This document shows, in pieces, positions 43,726 to 52,131 of a stretch of 64,000 nt of DNA (its first letter is position 1; the number at the start of each line of letters is the position of its first letter). The stretch covers positions 372,001 through 436,000 of the forward strand of contig NZ_LQOL01000052.1 of the NCBI RefSeq assembly GCF_002101555.1, in the 5' to 3' direction. The position numbers and the translations under genes are program-made. The DNA is from Mycolicibacterium canariasense. Lineage in GTDB: Bacteria; Actinomycetota; Actinomycetes; Mycobacteriales; Mycobacteriaceae. Below the pieces are notes generated by a model. That model did no database searches, was not told where the DNA came from, and worked only from the letters and a program-made list of their open reading frames with translations.

Positions 43726-44460
43726 ATGCGAGTGGGAGTATTGGGTGCCAAGGGCAAGGTCGGCGCGACCATGGTGGCCGCGGTCCAGGACGCCGCCGAT
43801 CTGGAACTGTCGGCCGAGGTCGATGCGGGTGATGCCCTGACCATCCTGACCGACAGTGACACCGAGGTCGTCATCGACTTCACCCACCCCGATGTGGTGA
43901 TGGACAATCTGAAGTTCTTGATCGACAACGGTATTCACGCCGTCGTGGGAACCACCGGGTTCACCGACGAGCGCATCGCCCAGGTGCGCGCCTGGCTGGA
44001 CGCCGCACCCGGCGTCTCGGTGCTCATCGCCCCCAACTTCGCCATCGGCGCCGTGCTCACGATGCACTTCGCCAAACAGGCCGCCCGGCACTTCGAGTCC
44101 GTCGAGGTCATCGAACTGCACCACCCGCACAAGGCCGATGCGCCGTCGGGCACCGCCGCGCGCACCGCCAAGCTCATTGCCGAGGCACGGAAAGGGTTGC
44201 CGCCCAATCCCGATGCCACCAGCACCGGGCTCGCCGGTGCCCGCGGTGCCGATGTCGACGGCGTCCCGGTGCATTCGGTTCGGCTGGCCGGACTGGTCGC
44301 CCACCAGGAGGTGCTGTTCGGCACGACGGGTGAGACCCTGATCATCCGGCACGACAGCCTGGACCGCACGTCGTTCGTACCGGGGGTGCTGCTGGGGGTC
44401 CGTAAGGTCGCCCAGTACCCCGGCTTGACCATCGGCATCGAACCGCTGCTCGATCTCTGA
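43726..44460 (+). CDS. dapB: 4-hydroxy-tetrahydrodipicolinate reductase
   Basis: DapB reduces the dapA product on the way to diaminopimelate and lysine. The N-terminal NAD(P) motif MRVGVLGAKGKVGATMV and the catalytic VIELHHPHKADAPSGTA (His and Lys, near residues 132-136) are clear. The 244-residue length is normal. The stop and next start overlap as TGATG. Its pathway partner dapA is at 60195. Confidence 0.96.
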   Translation: MRVGVLGAKGKVGATMVAAVQDAADLELSAEVDAGDALTILTDSDTEVVIDFTHPDVVMDNLKFLIDNGIHAVVGTTGFTDERIAQVRAWLDAAPGVSVLIAPNFAIGAVLTMHFAKQAARHFESVEVIELHHPHKADAPSGTAARTAKLIAEARKGLPPNPDATSTGLAGARGADVDGVPVHSVRLAGLVAHQEVLFGTTGETLIIRHDSLDRTSFVPGVLLGVRKVAQYPGLTIGIEPLLDL

Positions 44461-44936
44461 TGGCCGGTGAGGGTGTGCGCAGCCTGCGCATCCAGCTGTT
44501 GATCGGCTTCATGTGTGTCGCGATGGTCGTCTACTTCGTGATGCTGGGCCGGATCGCGTTCGCCTTCCTGGCCTCGGGGGAGTGGGCGGCCATCGGACTG
44601 GGGGTGGCGCTGCTGTTGCTGCCGATCGTCGGTGTGTGGGCGATGGTGAGCACCCTGCGGGCCGGTTTCGCACATCAGCGGTTGGCCCGGCTGGCCCGGG
44701 AAAGCGGCATGGAACTCGACGTCAGCGCGCTGCCGCGGATGCCGTCCGGCCGGATCGACCGGGACGCGGCCGACGAGCTGTTCGCAACGGTGCGCGACGA
44801 ACTCGAGGCCGATCGGGACAACTGGGTGCGCTGGTACCGGCTGGCCCGTGCCTACGACTACGCCGGTGACCGCAGCCGCGCGCGGGAAACCATGCGCACA
44901 GCTGTCGAGATGGAACGGGCGGTGCACCGCGCGTGA
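44460..44936 (+). CDS. Small membrane protein with C-terminal helical domain
   Basis: This 158-residue protein corresponds in position to Rv2772c. Two hydrophobic helices lie at about residues 9-30 and 38-58. A cytoplasmic C-terminus of about 90 residues contains a TPR-like helix pair (DNWVRWYRLARAYDYAGDRSRARETMRTAVEM). Function unknown. It is translationally coupled to dapB on one side and to the flavodoxin-like gene on the other. Confidence 0.78.
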   Translation: MAGEGVRSLRIQLLIGFMCVAMVVYFVMLGRIAFAFLASGEWAAIGLGVALLLLPIVGVWAMVSTLRAGFAHQRLARLARESGMELDVSALPRMPSGRIDRDAADELFATVRDELEADRDNWVRWYRLARAYDYAGDRSRARETMRTAVEMERAVHRA

Positions 44937-45385
44937 GGCTGCTCGTCGTGCACCACACGCCCTCTCCGCACTGCCAGGAGATGTTCGAGGCGGTGCTGGC
45001 GGGGGCGACCGATCCGGATATCGCGGGTGTCGAGGTGGTGCGCCGGCCGGCCCTGACGGTGTCGCCGGTGGACATGTTGGCGGCGGACGGCTATCTGCTC
45101 GGCAGCCCGGTCAACCTGGGCTATCTCAGTGGGGCGCTCAAGCACGCCTTCGACGAGTCGTATTACCAGATCCTGGATTCCACCCGCGGCCGGCCGTTCG
45201 GCTTGTGGTTGCACGGCAACGAGGGCACCGAGGGCGCCGAACGCGCCATCACCGGTATCACCGCGGGGCTGGGCTGGGTGAAGGCCGCCGAGTATGTGGT
45301 GGTTTCGGGCAAACCGGGCAAGGCTGCGCTGGAGGCGTGCTGGAATCTCGGGGCGACGGTCGCCGCTGCGTTGATGAGCGACTGA
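44933..45385 (+). CDS. Flavodoxin-fold reductase (NADPH-dependent FMN reductase family)
   Basis: The 150-residue protein begins MRLLVVHHTPSPHCQEMFEAVLAGA, a flavodoxin-like FMN phosphate-binding strand-loop. It has YLLGSPVNLGYLSGALKHAFD and PFGLWLHGNEGTEGAERAI, typical of the WrbA/flavodoxin_2 group. It corresponds to Rv2771c. A quinone or flavin reductase role is an inference. GTGA overlap with the upstream gene. Confidence 0.82.
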   Translation: MRLLVVHHTPSPHCQEMFEAVLAGATDPDIAGVEVVRRPALTVSPVDMLAADGYLLGSPVNLGYLSGALKHAFDESYYQILDSTRGRPFGLWLHGNEGTEGAERAITGITAGLGWVKAAEYVVVSGKPGKAALEACWNLGATVAAALMSD

Positions 45386-45457
45386 GCCGCGGCAATCAGA
45401 GATTGCCCCGGTCTTCAGATGAGGTCGGGGTGTCACCAATCGACGGGAGAATCTGAC

Positions 45458-46405
45458 ATGGCGGTGTTGGTCAATGCCGACAACTTTGTCCGTGCCGAGA
45501 CGCACAGGATGTTCGCCGATATCCAACGCGACGCGGGCGGGGTCAATGTGTTCCGGCACAACCGCCTGCCGGCGTCGATCGATGAGCAGACCGTCATCCG
45601 GCTGAACCGGGACACGTTGTACAGCTTTGCCATCCTCGACCTTGCGGAACCGGCCTGGCTCACCCTTCCCGAATCCGACGGGCGGTACATGTCCGCGATG
45701 GTGGTGAACGAGGACCACTACATCAACGTGATCCTGCACGAGCCGGGCCGTCACCTTCTGACCCAGGAGCTGAGTGGGTCGCGGTACGTCATGGTCGGTG
45801 TCCGCACCTTGGTGGATCCGCTCGACCCGGACGACGTCGCTGCCGTGAGCGCCCTGCAGGACCGGATGGCGCTGGAGACGAGCTCTTCGGAAACTTTCAT
45901 CGCGCCGGACTACGACAAAGCAAGTCTGGACAAGACTCGAGACGCCCTGCTCAGCCTGGCGAGTGGTCTGACCGCATTCGAGCGGACCTTCGGACGTCCG
46001 GACGAGGTGGATCCGGTCCACCACCTCATCGGCACCGCCGCCGGATGGGGCGGGTTGCCGACCTCGGAGGCCTCCTATGTCGGTGTCGACCCGGCGTTAC
46101 CGCCGGGTGATTACGAGCTGACCTTCAAAGATGTTCCGGTCGACGCTTTCTGGTCGGTCTCGGTCTACAACGCTGCGGGTTTCTTCGAGCCGAATCCGCG
46201 AAACCTGTACTCGGTCAACAGTGTCACCGGGGTGCCGAACGAGGACGGGTCGATCACCGTGCGCTTGCGGGCCGAGGTCGGCGACGAAGCTCCGCCCAAT
46301 TGCATCATCACACCGAACGGCTGGAACTACCTGATTCGGTTGTACCGTCCACGCAGCGAGTTCTTCACCGGCGCCTGGACGGTGCCTGCGCTCACCGCCG
46401 GGTGA
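45458..46405 (+). CDS. DUF1254/DUF1214-type protein
   Basis: The ATG at 45458 (SD GGGAG) gives 315 residues. The N-terminus NADNFVRAETHRMFADIQRD and RLNRDTLYSFAILDL belong to DUF1254. The C-terminal DUF1214 region has PVDAFWSVSVYNAAGFFEPNPRNLYSVNSVTG and WNYLIRLYRPRSEFFTGAWTVP. The function of this family is unknown. No signal peptide is visible, so it appears cytoplasmic. An 11-bp terminator stem includes its stop codon. Confidence 0.82.
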   Translation: MAVLVNADNFVRAETHRMFADIQRDAGGVNVFRHNRLPASIDEQTVIRLNRDTLYSFAILDLAEPAWLTLPESDGRYMSAMVVNEDHYINVILHEPGRHLLTQELSGSRYVMVGVRTLVDPLDPDDVAAVSALQDRMALETSSSETFIAPDYDKASLDKTRDALLSLASGLTAFERTFGRPDEVDPVHHLIGTAAGWGGLPTSEASYVGVDPALPPGDYELTFKDVPVDAFWSVSVYNAAGFFEPNPRNLYSVNSVTGVPNEDGSITVRLRAEVGDEAPPNCIITPNGWNYLIRLYRPRSEFFTGAWTVPALTAG

Positions 46406-46424
46406 CGTACAGCTCACCCGGCGG
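46395..46424. terminator. Bidirectional terminator overlapping a stop codon
   Basis: CCGCCGGGTGA (46395-46405) pairs perfectly with TCACCCGGCGG (46414-46424) around an 8-base loop. The last three bases of the left arm are the stop of the DUF1254 gene, and the right arm enters the convergent SDR remnant. Confidence 0.7.
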
Positions 46425-46653
46425 TCTCAGCCGCCATCGCGGCCACGTTGTCGCGCGCGGTGACAGGTTCGTCGTCGACGACGTTGTAGGTGCCGCCCAA
46501 GCAATCCAGCGCCGCACCCGGCCCGAACCGGCGGGCACTGTCCTCGGCGGCGTGGGTGCCCTCGGCGATGAAATTCCGCTGTGTGGGCAAGCTTTCGTCG
46601 ATCCAGCGATCGCCGCCGTCGCGGTAGATCATCACCACCGACTCCTGGATCAC
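46414..46653 (-). pseudogene. Internal-deletion remnant of an SDR (NAD-dependent epimerase)
   Basis: The 79-residue frame reads like two non-adjacent pieces of an extended SDR. SVVMIYRDGGDRWIDESLPTQRNFIAEGTHAAE belongs to the middle of such proteins, and GGTYNVVDDEPVTARD to the region near their C-terminus. The joint lies near residue 50, and the Rossmann N-terminus and the YxxxK region are missing. It is still open and overlaps the P450 stop by 4 bases (GTGA), so it may be translated, but it cannot form an active dehydrogenase. Confidence 0.6.
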
Positions 46654-47831
46654 CCGCCGAACACCATCGGCACGCTCAGCGGACCGCGGATGGCCGGCGT
46701 GTCGCGCCAGCTCACCGGGCCGGAAAGCGCGGGTCGGCGGGCGAGGATCGCGGGCAGGGCGATGGACAGCTCGAGCTGCGCCAGCGCCGCGCCCAGGCAG
46801 TAGTGCGCGCCGTATCCGAACGACAACGGCGCGGGTGCGGCGCGGTCCAGCCGCAACCGGTCAGGTTCGTCGAACACCGCGGGGTCGCGATTGGCGGCGG
46901 CGACCGCCACCAGCACGCTCTGGCCCGCCTCGATGGTGATCCCGTCGAGGCGCTGCGTGGTGGTGGCGGTGCGCACGGTGGACTGCACCGGAGCGTCCAG
47001 CCGGATCAGTTCGGCCACCAGCGCCGGGTCGGCCGGGTCGACGCGGTCGGCGATCCGGGCGCCGTCGGCATCCGGGGTCAGGACGGTCATCATCGCCGCC
47101 CCGAGCAGGTTGGCGGTGGTCTCGTGGCCGGCGACGGCGATCAGGATGGCCGTCGTCACGACCTCGTCGAGCGACAGGGCCGGATCCCCGGCGATGAAGC
47201 TGAACAGGTCATCGCCCGGATGTGTCCGCCGGTCGGCCGCGGTGGGCAGGAACTCGGCCATCAGCGCCGCCGAAGCGGCCGTCCCGGCGGTCATCTCGTC
47301 CGGGTCGGCCAAGGTGCCGAGCATCCGGATGATGACGGGGGACACCTCCCGCAGCAGGTGCGCGGCATCGCTGCCGAGGTCCAGCCACGCGCTGATGACG
47401 GCAATCGGCAGGGGCAGCGCGATCTCGGCCATGAAGTCGAACTCGGTTGCCGCCGGTTGATGCCCGATCAGACTGTCGGCGATCGACCGCACCCCTTCGC
47501 CGAGGTCGGCGACGAAACCGCGGGTGAAGACGTCGCGGACCGATCCGCGTAGCCGTCGGTGTACGTCACCGTCGGCGAAAAGCATGGAGGAGCGCGCGAA
47601 TTCGCGGCCGACGGCGTCCACCGACGCCTGCGCCAGCGCGTTGGCGAACGGGTCGCTGGTCCAGCCCGTTCCGCCGAGCACCTGGCGGGCCGCGTCGTAT
47701 CCCAGCACCAGCCAGGCCTGGGCGGTGTCGTCCCACACCACATTGCCGTGCCGGCGCCGGCGCTCGTAGAACGGGTACGGATCGGCGGCGTCCCACGGCA
47801 GCCGGGCGGAACGAATCTCAGCGCTGGTCAT
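46650..47831 (-). CDS. Cytochrome P450
   Basis: This 393-residue soluble bacterial P450 has the I-helix motif AGHETTANLLG, an ExxR-type helix (ELIRLDAPVQSTVRTA), and the heme loop FGYGAHYCLG with its ligand Cys near residue 345. It is a monooxygenase needing ferredoxin and reductase encoded elsewhere; the substrate is unknown. Its ATG overlaps the UbiB-like gene by 14 bases, so the two are co-translated. A TetR-type regulator diverges upstream. Confidence 0.93.
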   Translation of the reverse strand: MTSAEIRSARLPWDAADPYPFYERRRRHGNVVWDDTAQAWLVLGYDAARQVLGGTGWTSDPFANALAQASVDAVGREFARSSMLFADGDVHRRLRGSVRDVFTRGFVADLGEGVRSIADSLIGHQPAATEFDFMAEIALPLPIAVISAWLDLGSDAAHLLREVSPVIIRMLGTLADPDEMTAGTAASAALMAEFLPTAADRRTHPGDDLFSFIAGDPALSLDEVVTTAILIAVAGHETTANLLGAAMMTVLTPDADGARIADRVDPADPALVAELIRLDAPVQSTVRTATTTQRLDGITIEAGQSVLVAVAAANRDPAVFDEPDRLRLDRAAPAPLSFGYGAHYCLGAALAQLELSIALPAILARRPALSGPVSWRDTPAIRGPLSVPMVFGG

Positions 47832-49245
47832 GGTGATCCAATCCGAACGGCAGGCCGCGCTCCCGCACCCAGGCGACGTGCCGGCGGCCCAGATCGCTGG
47901 TGGGTTCGGCCAATCCGTCCATGTCGTCGACGGAATCGCGGGCGTTGAACGTGGCGTGCAGCGTGGTGAAGATCGCGTTCATCGAGAGGTTGAGCCGGGA
48001 GAAGAAGACGAAATCCGGCGGCACCGACATCCGGCGCAGCGGGTGGTCGGAGGCGCGGACGTCGACGAGGTACTCGATGGCCCGCGCGGAGGCCTGCTCG
48101 GTGTAGGTGGCCGGCTGCGGACCGATCAGTTCGTGGACGACCCCGGCATACCAGGCATGGGCGTCATCGGCGGTGAGGGTGGAATCCTCGGCGAAGAAGC
48201 CACTTTCCACCATCGACGCGCGCAGCTCGTCCTTGCGGCCGGTGATCGCGGCTTGCAGCATCGTGACGATCATCCGGCGGGTGCGTTCGGTGAGCACCTT
48301 CACGCAGCCGAAGTCGAGGAAGCCGACCGTGCCGTCGGTGCCGAACCGGTAGTTGCCGGGGTGCGGGTCGGCGTGGAACAGGTTGGCGTGCCGGTAGGAA
48401 CCGGTGCTGAACCGGCTGATCACCTCGGCCCAGGTGTTCTTCAGGTCCTGTGTTGCGTTCTGTGCTGCGGCCCAATCCAATCCGTGCAGGTAGGTCATGG
48501 TCAGCACGCGGTCGCCGGAGGCCTCGGGGATGACGTCGGGCACCCGGATGAACGGGTGTCCGCGATACAGGTCGGCGAATGCCGTGATGTGGGCGGCCTC
48601 CTGCCGGTAGTCGAGTTCCTCGGAGATGCGTGCCGAGATCTCGGCGGCGGCCTCGCCGATATCGGGCAGGGCCGCGCCCAGCGTGCCGGCCGCACCCGCG
48701 GCGAACCGGAACACGGTGGAGAGCAGTTCGGTGTTGGACAGATCGTCGCGGATGGCCTGCGCCACACCCGGATACTGGATTTTGACCGCGACCCGGCGGC
48801 CGTCGTGCAGCACCGCGCGATGCACCTGACCGATGGAGGCCGCAGCCATGGGTTCGCTGTCGAACTCGGCGAACAGTTCACCGGCCGGGCGCCCGAGTTC
48901 GGTCTCCAGAACGCGGTGTGCCAGCGCGGAGTCCATCGGTGGGGCGCCGGCCTGCAGGCGGGTCAGGGCCTCCTGATAGGGCGAGAGTTCGCCGGCGCCG
49001 ATCGCGGCGGCGTCCACCATCGACATCAATTGCCCGGCCTTCATCAGGACGCCCTTGGAGTGGCCGAGCAACTCGACGTACCGCTGCGCGGTGCGTTCGT
49101 GGAAGCGCTCGACGGCGCCGGTGTCACCCGCCTTCTCGCGCAACGTCGCCACCACGCGTCCGCCCGCCGCCCGGGCGGTGAACCCCGCCACCGGCATCGT
49201 GCGGCGTACCCGTCCGCGCGGGACCGCGCGATCGCTGCCCGGCAT
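47818..49245 (-). CDS. ABC1/UbiB-type atypical kinase
   Basis: This 475-residue protein has the UbiB-family KxGQ motif (MKAGQLMSMVDAAAIG near residue 65), the A-rich loop AAASIGQVHRAVL, the VAVKIQYPG lysine, HADPHPGNYRF, and the metal-binding FLDFGCVK. Members act as ATPases or kinases in isoprenoid-quinone or lipid metabolism. GAGGAGG precedes the ATG. It is the first gene of an operon with the P450 and probably under control of the divergent TetR gene. Confidence 0.88.
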   Translation of the reverse strand: MPGSDRAVPRGRVRRTMPVAGFTARAAGGRVVATLREKAGDTGAVERFHERTAQRYVELLGHSKGVLMKAGQLMSMVDAAAIGAGELSPYQEALTRLQAGAPPMDSALAHRVLETELGRPAGELFAEFDSEPMAAASIGQVHRAVLHDGRRVAVKIQYPGVAQAIRDDLSNTELLSTVFRFAAGAAGTLGAALPDIGEAAAEISARISEELDYRQEAAHITAFADLYRGHPFIRVPDVIPEASGDRVLTMTYLHGLDWAAAQNATQDLKNTWAEVISRFSTGSYRHANLFHADPHPGNYRFGTDGTVGFLDFGCVKVLTERTRRMIVTMLQAAITGRKDELRASMVESGFFAEDSTLTADDAHAWYAGVVHELIGPQPATYTEQASARAIEYLVDVRASDHPLRRMSVPPDFVFFSRLNLSMNAIFTTLHATFNARDSVDDMDGLAEPTSDLGRRHVAWVRERGLPFGLDHHDQR

Positions 49246-49260
49246 CGGGCCTCCTCGGGT

Positions 49261-49309
49261 TATAGTGATGTCCTACCGAATATATGTACTCACTTATGGA
49301 TGGTCAAGG
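49261..49309. promoter_or_regulatory. AT-rich divergent promoter region (UbiB/TetR)
   Basis: TATAGT (49261-49266) fits a -10 box, and the following AT-rich run is unusual in this GC-rich window. It is the most likely place for the TetR-type protein to bind both promoters. No long perfect palindrome is visible. Confidence 0.4.
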
Positions 49310-49909
49310 GTGCAGGTATCGACGAAGGAACGACTGGTCAACGAGGCCATGCGGCTGTTCGGCGCGCAGGGCTACCGGGCCACCAGCATCAATCAGATCG
49401 AGAAGGCCGCGGGCCTGGTGCCCGGCTGCGGGGCGCTGTACAACCACTTCAAGTCCAAGGAAGCCCTGCTGGCCGCCGGTATCGACCGGCAGCTGGACCG
49501 GCGCCGCGCCATGCGCGATATCAGCGCCCTGTTCGCCGGACAGGGGGAGTTGCGCACCGAGTTGACACTGCTGTGCCGCTATCTGCTCAGCGTGCTGGAC
49601 CGGGAGGCCGAATTCCTCCGGGTTGCCGCGCGTACCCCGGCCGCCGAATCACCCGGCGTCCAGGCCGCGTATGCCGCCCTGGTCGACGGCCTGTACACCG
49701 AACTCGCCGACTGGATCACGGCGTGCGCACCGGATCTGGGTGAGCAGGCCGCCCGCCGTATCGCCACGTTCGGGGTCAACGCCCTGCTGGGCAAACGCAT
49801 CACCCGCATCGTGTTCGACGCGCCCGCCCTGGACACCGCCGATGAGGACTACGTCGGCGAGTGGACCACCATGCTGGCCGACCGGATCGAGTCGCTGCGT
49901 CGCAACTGA
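49310..49909 (+). CDS. TetR-family transcriptional regulator
   Basis: Starting from the GTG at 49310, the 199-residue protein has the TetR helix-turn-helix KERLVNEAMRLFGAQGYRATSINQIEKAAGLVPGCGALYNHFKSKEALL at residues 5-53. The helical ligand-binding domain follows. It is divergent from the UbiB-P450 operon, which it probably controls in response to a hydrophobic ligand. An in-frame ATG at 49268 is an alternative start. Confidence 0.87.
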   Translation: MQVSTKERLVNEAMRLFGAQGYRATSINQIEKAAGLVPGCGALYNHFKSKEALLAAGIDRQLDRRRAMRDISALFAGQGELRTELTLLCRYLLSVLDREAEFLRVAARTPAAESPGVQAAYAALVDGLYTELADWITACAPDLGEQAARRIATFGVNALLGKRITRIVFDAPALDTADEDYVGEWTTMLADRIESLRRN

Positions 49910-49918
49910 CGCGGGCGG

Positions 49919-49924
49919 TAGGCT
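49919..49924 (+). promoter_or_regulatory. -10 box before the 49932 gene
   Basis: TAGGCT ends 7 bases before the ATG at 49932, as in leaderless promoters. Confidence 0.4.
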
Positions 49925-49931
49925 CCCCGCT

Positions 49932-50390
49932 ATGCCAGGGATCGCTGAACTCGCGCTGGGAGCCGCACCGATCGCCGGCGGCGCGCTACTCGGTATCGCG
50001 GCGGGCACCTTCAAGGGCCCGGATGTCCGCGCTTCCATCAAGGCGGATATGGAGCTGCTGCAAGGCATTCCGGAAGAGGACGTGGAGCGCCGGGCCGCGC
50101 TGCAGCGCTCCATCGACAGCCGCATCGACGATATCGTCGCCGCCGTCGAGAAGAACCGCGAAATCCGCGCGATCGCGGCGTCCTACACCGGCAACTGGCG
50201 TGACATCGTGGTGTTCATCTGCGCCGTGCTGTTCACCGTCGTGTGGTGGAACGTCAGCCACAGCCGCAGCAACTGGCTGGTGATGTTCATCGTGCTGATC
50301 CTGCTGTCGATCCTCGCGGCGGTGTACGCCGCGCGCGGGATCATCCGGGCGGTGGCGACGTACGCGCACTCCCGCCGGCGATCTCAGTAG
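49932..50390 (+). CDS. Small membrane protein of unknown function
   Basis: The 152-residue protein has a weakly hydrophobic Gly/Ala-rich N-terminus. A charged helical stretch (about residues 38-80, KADMELLQGIPEEDVERRAALQRSIDSRIDDIVAAVE) may form a coiled coil. Two strong membrane helices at about residues 92-112 and 118-140 are followed by a basic tail. I do not recognise a family. It overlaps the convergent CitE-like gene by 7 bases. Confidence 0.7.
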   Translation: MPGIAELALGAAPIAGGALLGIAAGTFKGPDVRASIKADMELLQGIPEEDVERRAALQRSIDSRIDDIVAAVEKNREIRAIAASYTGNWRDIVVFICAVLFTVVWWNVSHSRSNWLVMFIVLILLSILAAVYAARGIIRAVATYAHSRRRSQ

Positions 50391-51301
50391 TGGAAGGTGT
50401 CCGACGGCGCCGGCACGTGGTCGGGATCGTCGCCGAAATCGGACTCATGGATGCCGTAGGCCCTCGCCAGATCCAGGATCTTGTTGGCGCGCGCGATGCG
50501 CGGCAGATCCGAACCGTTGCGGATCTCCCCGCCGTCGCGCTGGAATTCCGCGAAAAACTCACGCGCCCAACTGATCTCCTCCTGTGAAGGGGACAGGCCC
50601 TCGTTCACCGTGGGACATTGCTCCGGGGTCAGGCAGATCTTGCCGGTCATCCCGAACTCCGCCGATACCGCCGTCGCCTCGCTGAGCTTGCGGGCACTGG
50701 ACCCGACCGTGGGTCCGTCGATGGCGCTGGGCAGCTGCGCGGCCTTGGCGGCGATGGTGAACCGGGACCGCGCGTAGGCCAGGGTGGCCGGGTTGTCACC
50801 GAACCCGGTGTCGCGGCGGAAGTCACCGATGCCGAAGGCCAGCCGGAAGGTGCCCTTGGCCGAGGCGATTTCGGTGATGCGCTCCAGCCCGCGGGCCGTC
50901 TCGACCAGTGCGACGATCGGCACGTCCGGCAGCCGGCGGGCCGTCTCGGTGACGTGGTCGACCCCTTCGACCATGGCCAGCATCACCCCGCCCACCCCGG
51001 TGTTGCTCAGCATCTCCAGATCATCGGCCCACCACGGGGTGCCGAACCCGTTGATCCGGACCCAATCGGTGTTGCCCTCGGCCAGCCAGCGCACCACGTT
51101 CTCGCGGGCGGCCACCTTGTCCTTGGGGGCGACGGCGTCCTCGATATCGAGGATCACGACGTCCGCGCGGGACCGGGCGGCCGGTGCGAAGCGGTCGTAC
51201 TGGGCGCCGTTGACCAGCAGCCAGCTGCGGGCCAGTACCGGGTCGATGCGGAATCCGGGTTCGCTGGGATCGGGTTGGAAGGCGCTGGGCTGGTCGTACA
51301 C
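50384..51301 (-). CDS. CitE-like HpcH/HpaI-family lyase
   Basis: This 305-residue TIM-barrel protein resembles the citrate lyase beta subunit and citramalyl/malyl-CoA lyases. ADVVILDIEDAVAPKDK (metal and CoA site) and VRINGFGTPWWADDLEML are typical, with IVALVETARGLERI carrying the metal-binding Glu. No citrate lyase alpha or gamma subunits are nearby, so it is probably a stand-alone acyl-CoA lyase. It reads in the same direction as the dienelactone hydrolase gene, 33 bases after it. Confidence 0.87.
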   Translation of the reverse strand: MYDQPSAFQPDPSEPGFRIDPVLARSWLLVNGAQYDRFAPAARSRADVVILDIEDAVAPKDKVAARENVVRWLAEGNTDWVRINGFGTPWWADDLEMLSNTGVGGVMLAMVEGVDHVTETARRLPDVPIVALVETARGLERITEIASAKGTFRLAFGIGDFRRDTGFGDNPATLAYARSRFTIAAKAAQLPSAIDGPTVGSSARKLSEATAVSAEFGMTGKICLTPEQCPTVNEGLSPSQEEISWAREFFAEFQRDGGEIRNGSDLPRIARANKILDLARAYGIHESDFGDDPDHVPAPSDTFHY

Positions 51302-51334
51302 GCCGTCAATCGTCGCTTACCCGTTCGGCCGGGT

Positions 51335-52084
51335 TCAGGCCGGGGCCAACGCGGCGCCGAACACCCGCTCGGTGTTCTCCCAATGCCGCTGCGCGGCGCC
51401 CTCGTCGTACACGGCACGGTGATCGGGCACCGCGAAACCGTGCGCGGCCGGATAGAACTCGATGGTGTGCTCGACGGACGCTCCGGACAGCGCGTCCTCG
51501 AGCCGCTTACCGTCGTCCTCGGTGAAGGACCCGTCGTTCTCGGCGGCGGCCACGTAGACCACGGCCTGGATCTTGTCGGCGAGCAGGTGCGGGCTGTCCG
51601 GATCGTCGGCGACGGCCAGCCGGCCGCCGTGGAAGGACAGTGCGGCCGCGACCCGCTCGGGCACCCGGGTGGCGACGATCAGCGAGGCGCGTCCGCCCAT
51701 GCAGTACCCCGTGGTGCCGAACTTCGTCCCGGTGACGTCGGGACGCGCCTCCAGGTAGTCGAAGAACGCCTCGGCGTCGGCGGCGAAGACCTCGGGGGTG
51801 AGCGTGCCCATCAGCTCGAAGAGCTGCTTGCGCTGTTCCTGGTCGCTGAACACCGTGTTGAGGTCGAACGGCCCCCACCCCGGATTGCGGTAGTACACGT
51901 CGGGCACCAGCACGACGTAGCCGAACCCGGCCAGCTTGCCCGCCATCTGCTCCATGGTGGGGCGCAGGCCACCGGCGTCCGGAAAGAGAACGACGCCGGG
52001 CCACGGGCCCTGACCTTCGGGGGTCGCTACGGCAACGGTCGCGGTGCCATCGGAGGTGGTGATGCTGTCGTGGGTGATCGGCAT
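51335..52084 (-). CDS. Dienelactone hydrolase family protein
   Basis: The ATG at 52084 gives 249 residues. The alpha/beta hydrolase fold has a Cys nucleophile in GYCMGGRAS, and a likely catalytic His in YPAAHGFAVPD. The family opens lactones in aromatic degradation but also includes general esterases. No aromatic pathway genes are adjacent, so the substrate is open. It is divergent from thyA with 47 bases between starts. Confidence 0.87.
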   Translation of the reverse strand: MPITHDSITTSDGTATVAVATPEGQGPWPGVVLFPDAGGLRPTMEQMAGKLAGFGYVVLVPDVYYRNPGWGPFDLNTVFSDQEQRKQLFELMGTLTPEVFAADAEAFFDYLEARPDVTGTKFGTTGYCMGGRASLIVATRVPERVAAALSFHGGRLAVADDPDSPHLLADKIQAVVYVAAAENDGSFTEDDGKRLEDALSGASVEHTIEFYPAAHGFAVPDHRAVYDEGAAQRHWENTERVFGAALAPA

Positions 52085-52119
52085 GGGGTCCGTTCTACTC
52101 CACTCCTGCCCGCCGGACG

Positions 52120-52125
52120 TAAGCT
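52120..52125 (+). promoter_or_regulatory. -10 box for leaderless thyA
   Basis: TAAGCT ends 6 bases before the GTG at 52132 and favours that GTG over the one at 52126. Confidence 0.45.
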
Positions 52126-52131
52126 GTGGGC

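Noticed and set aside
49264..49295. AGTGA...TCACT as TetR operator
   Set aside because: The 5-base half-sites are about 22 bases apart, too weak to separate from chance.
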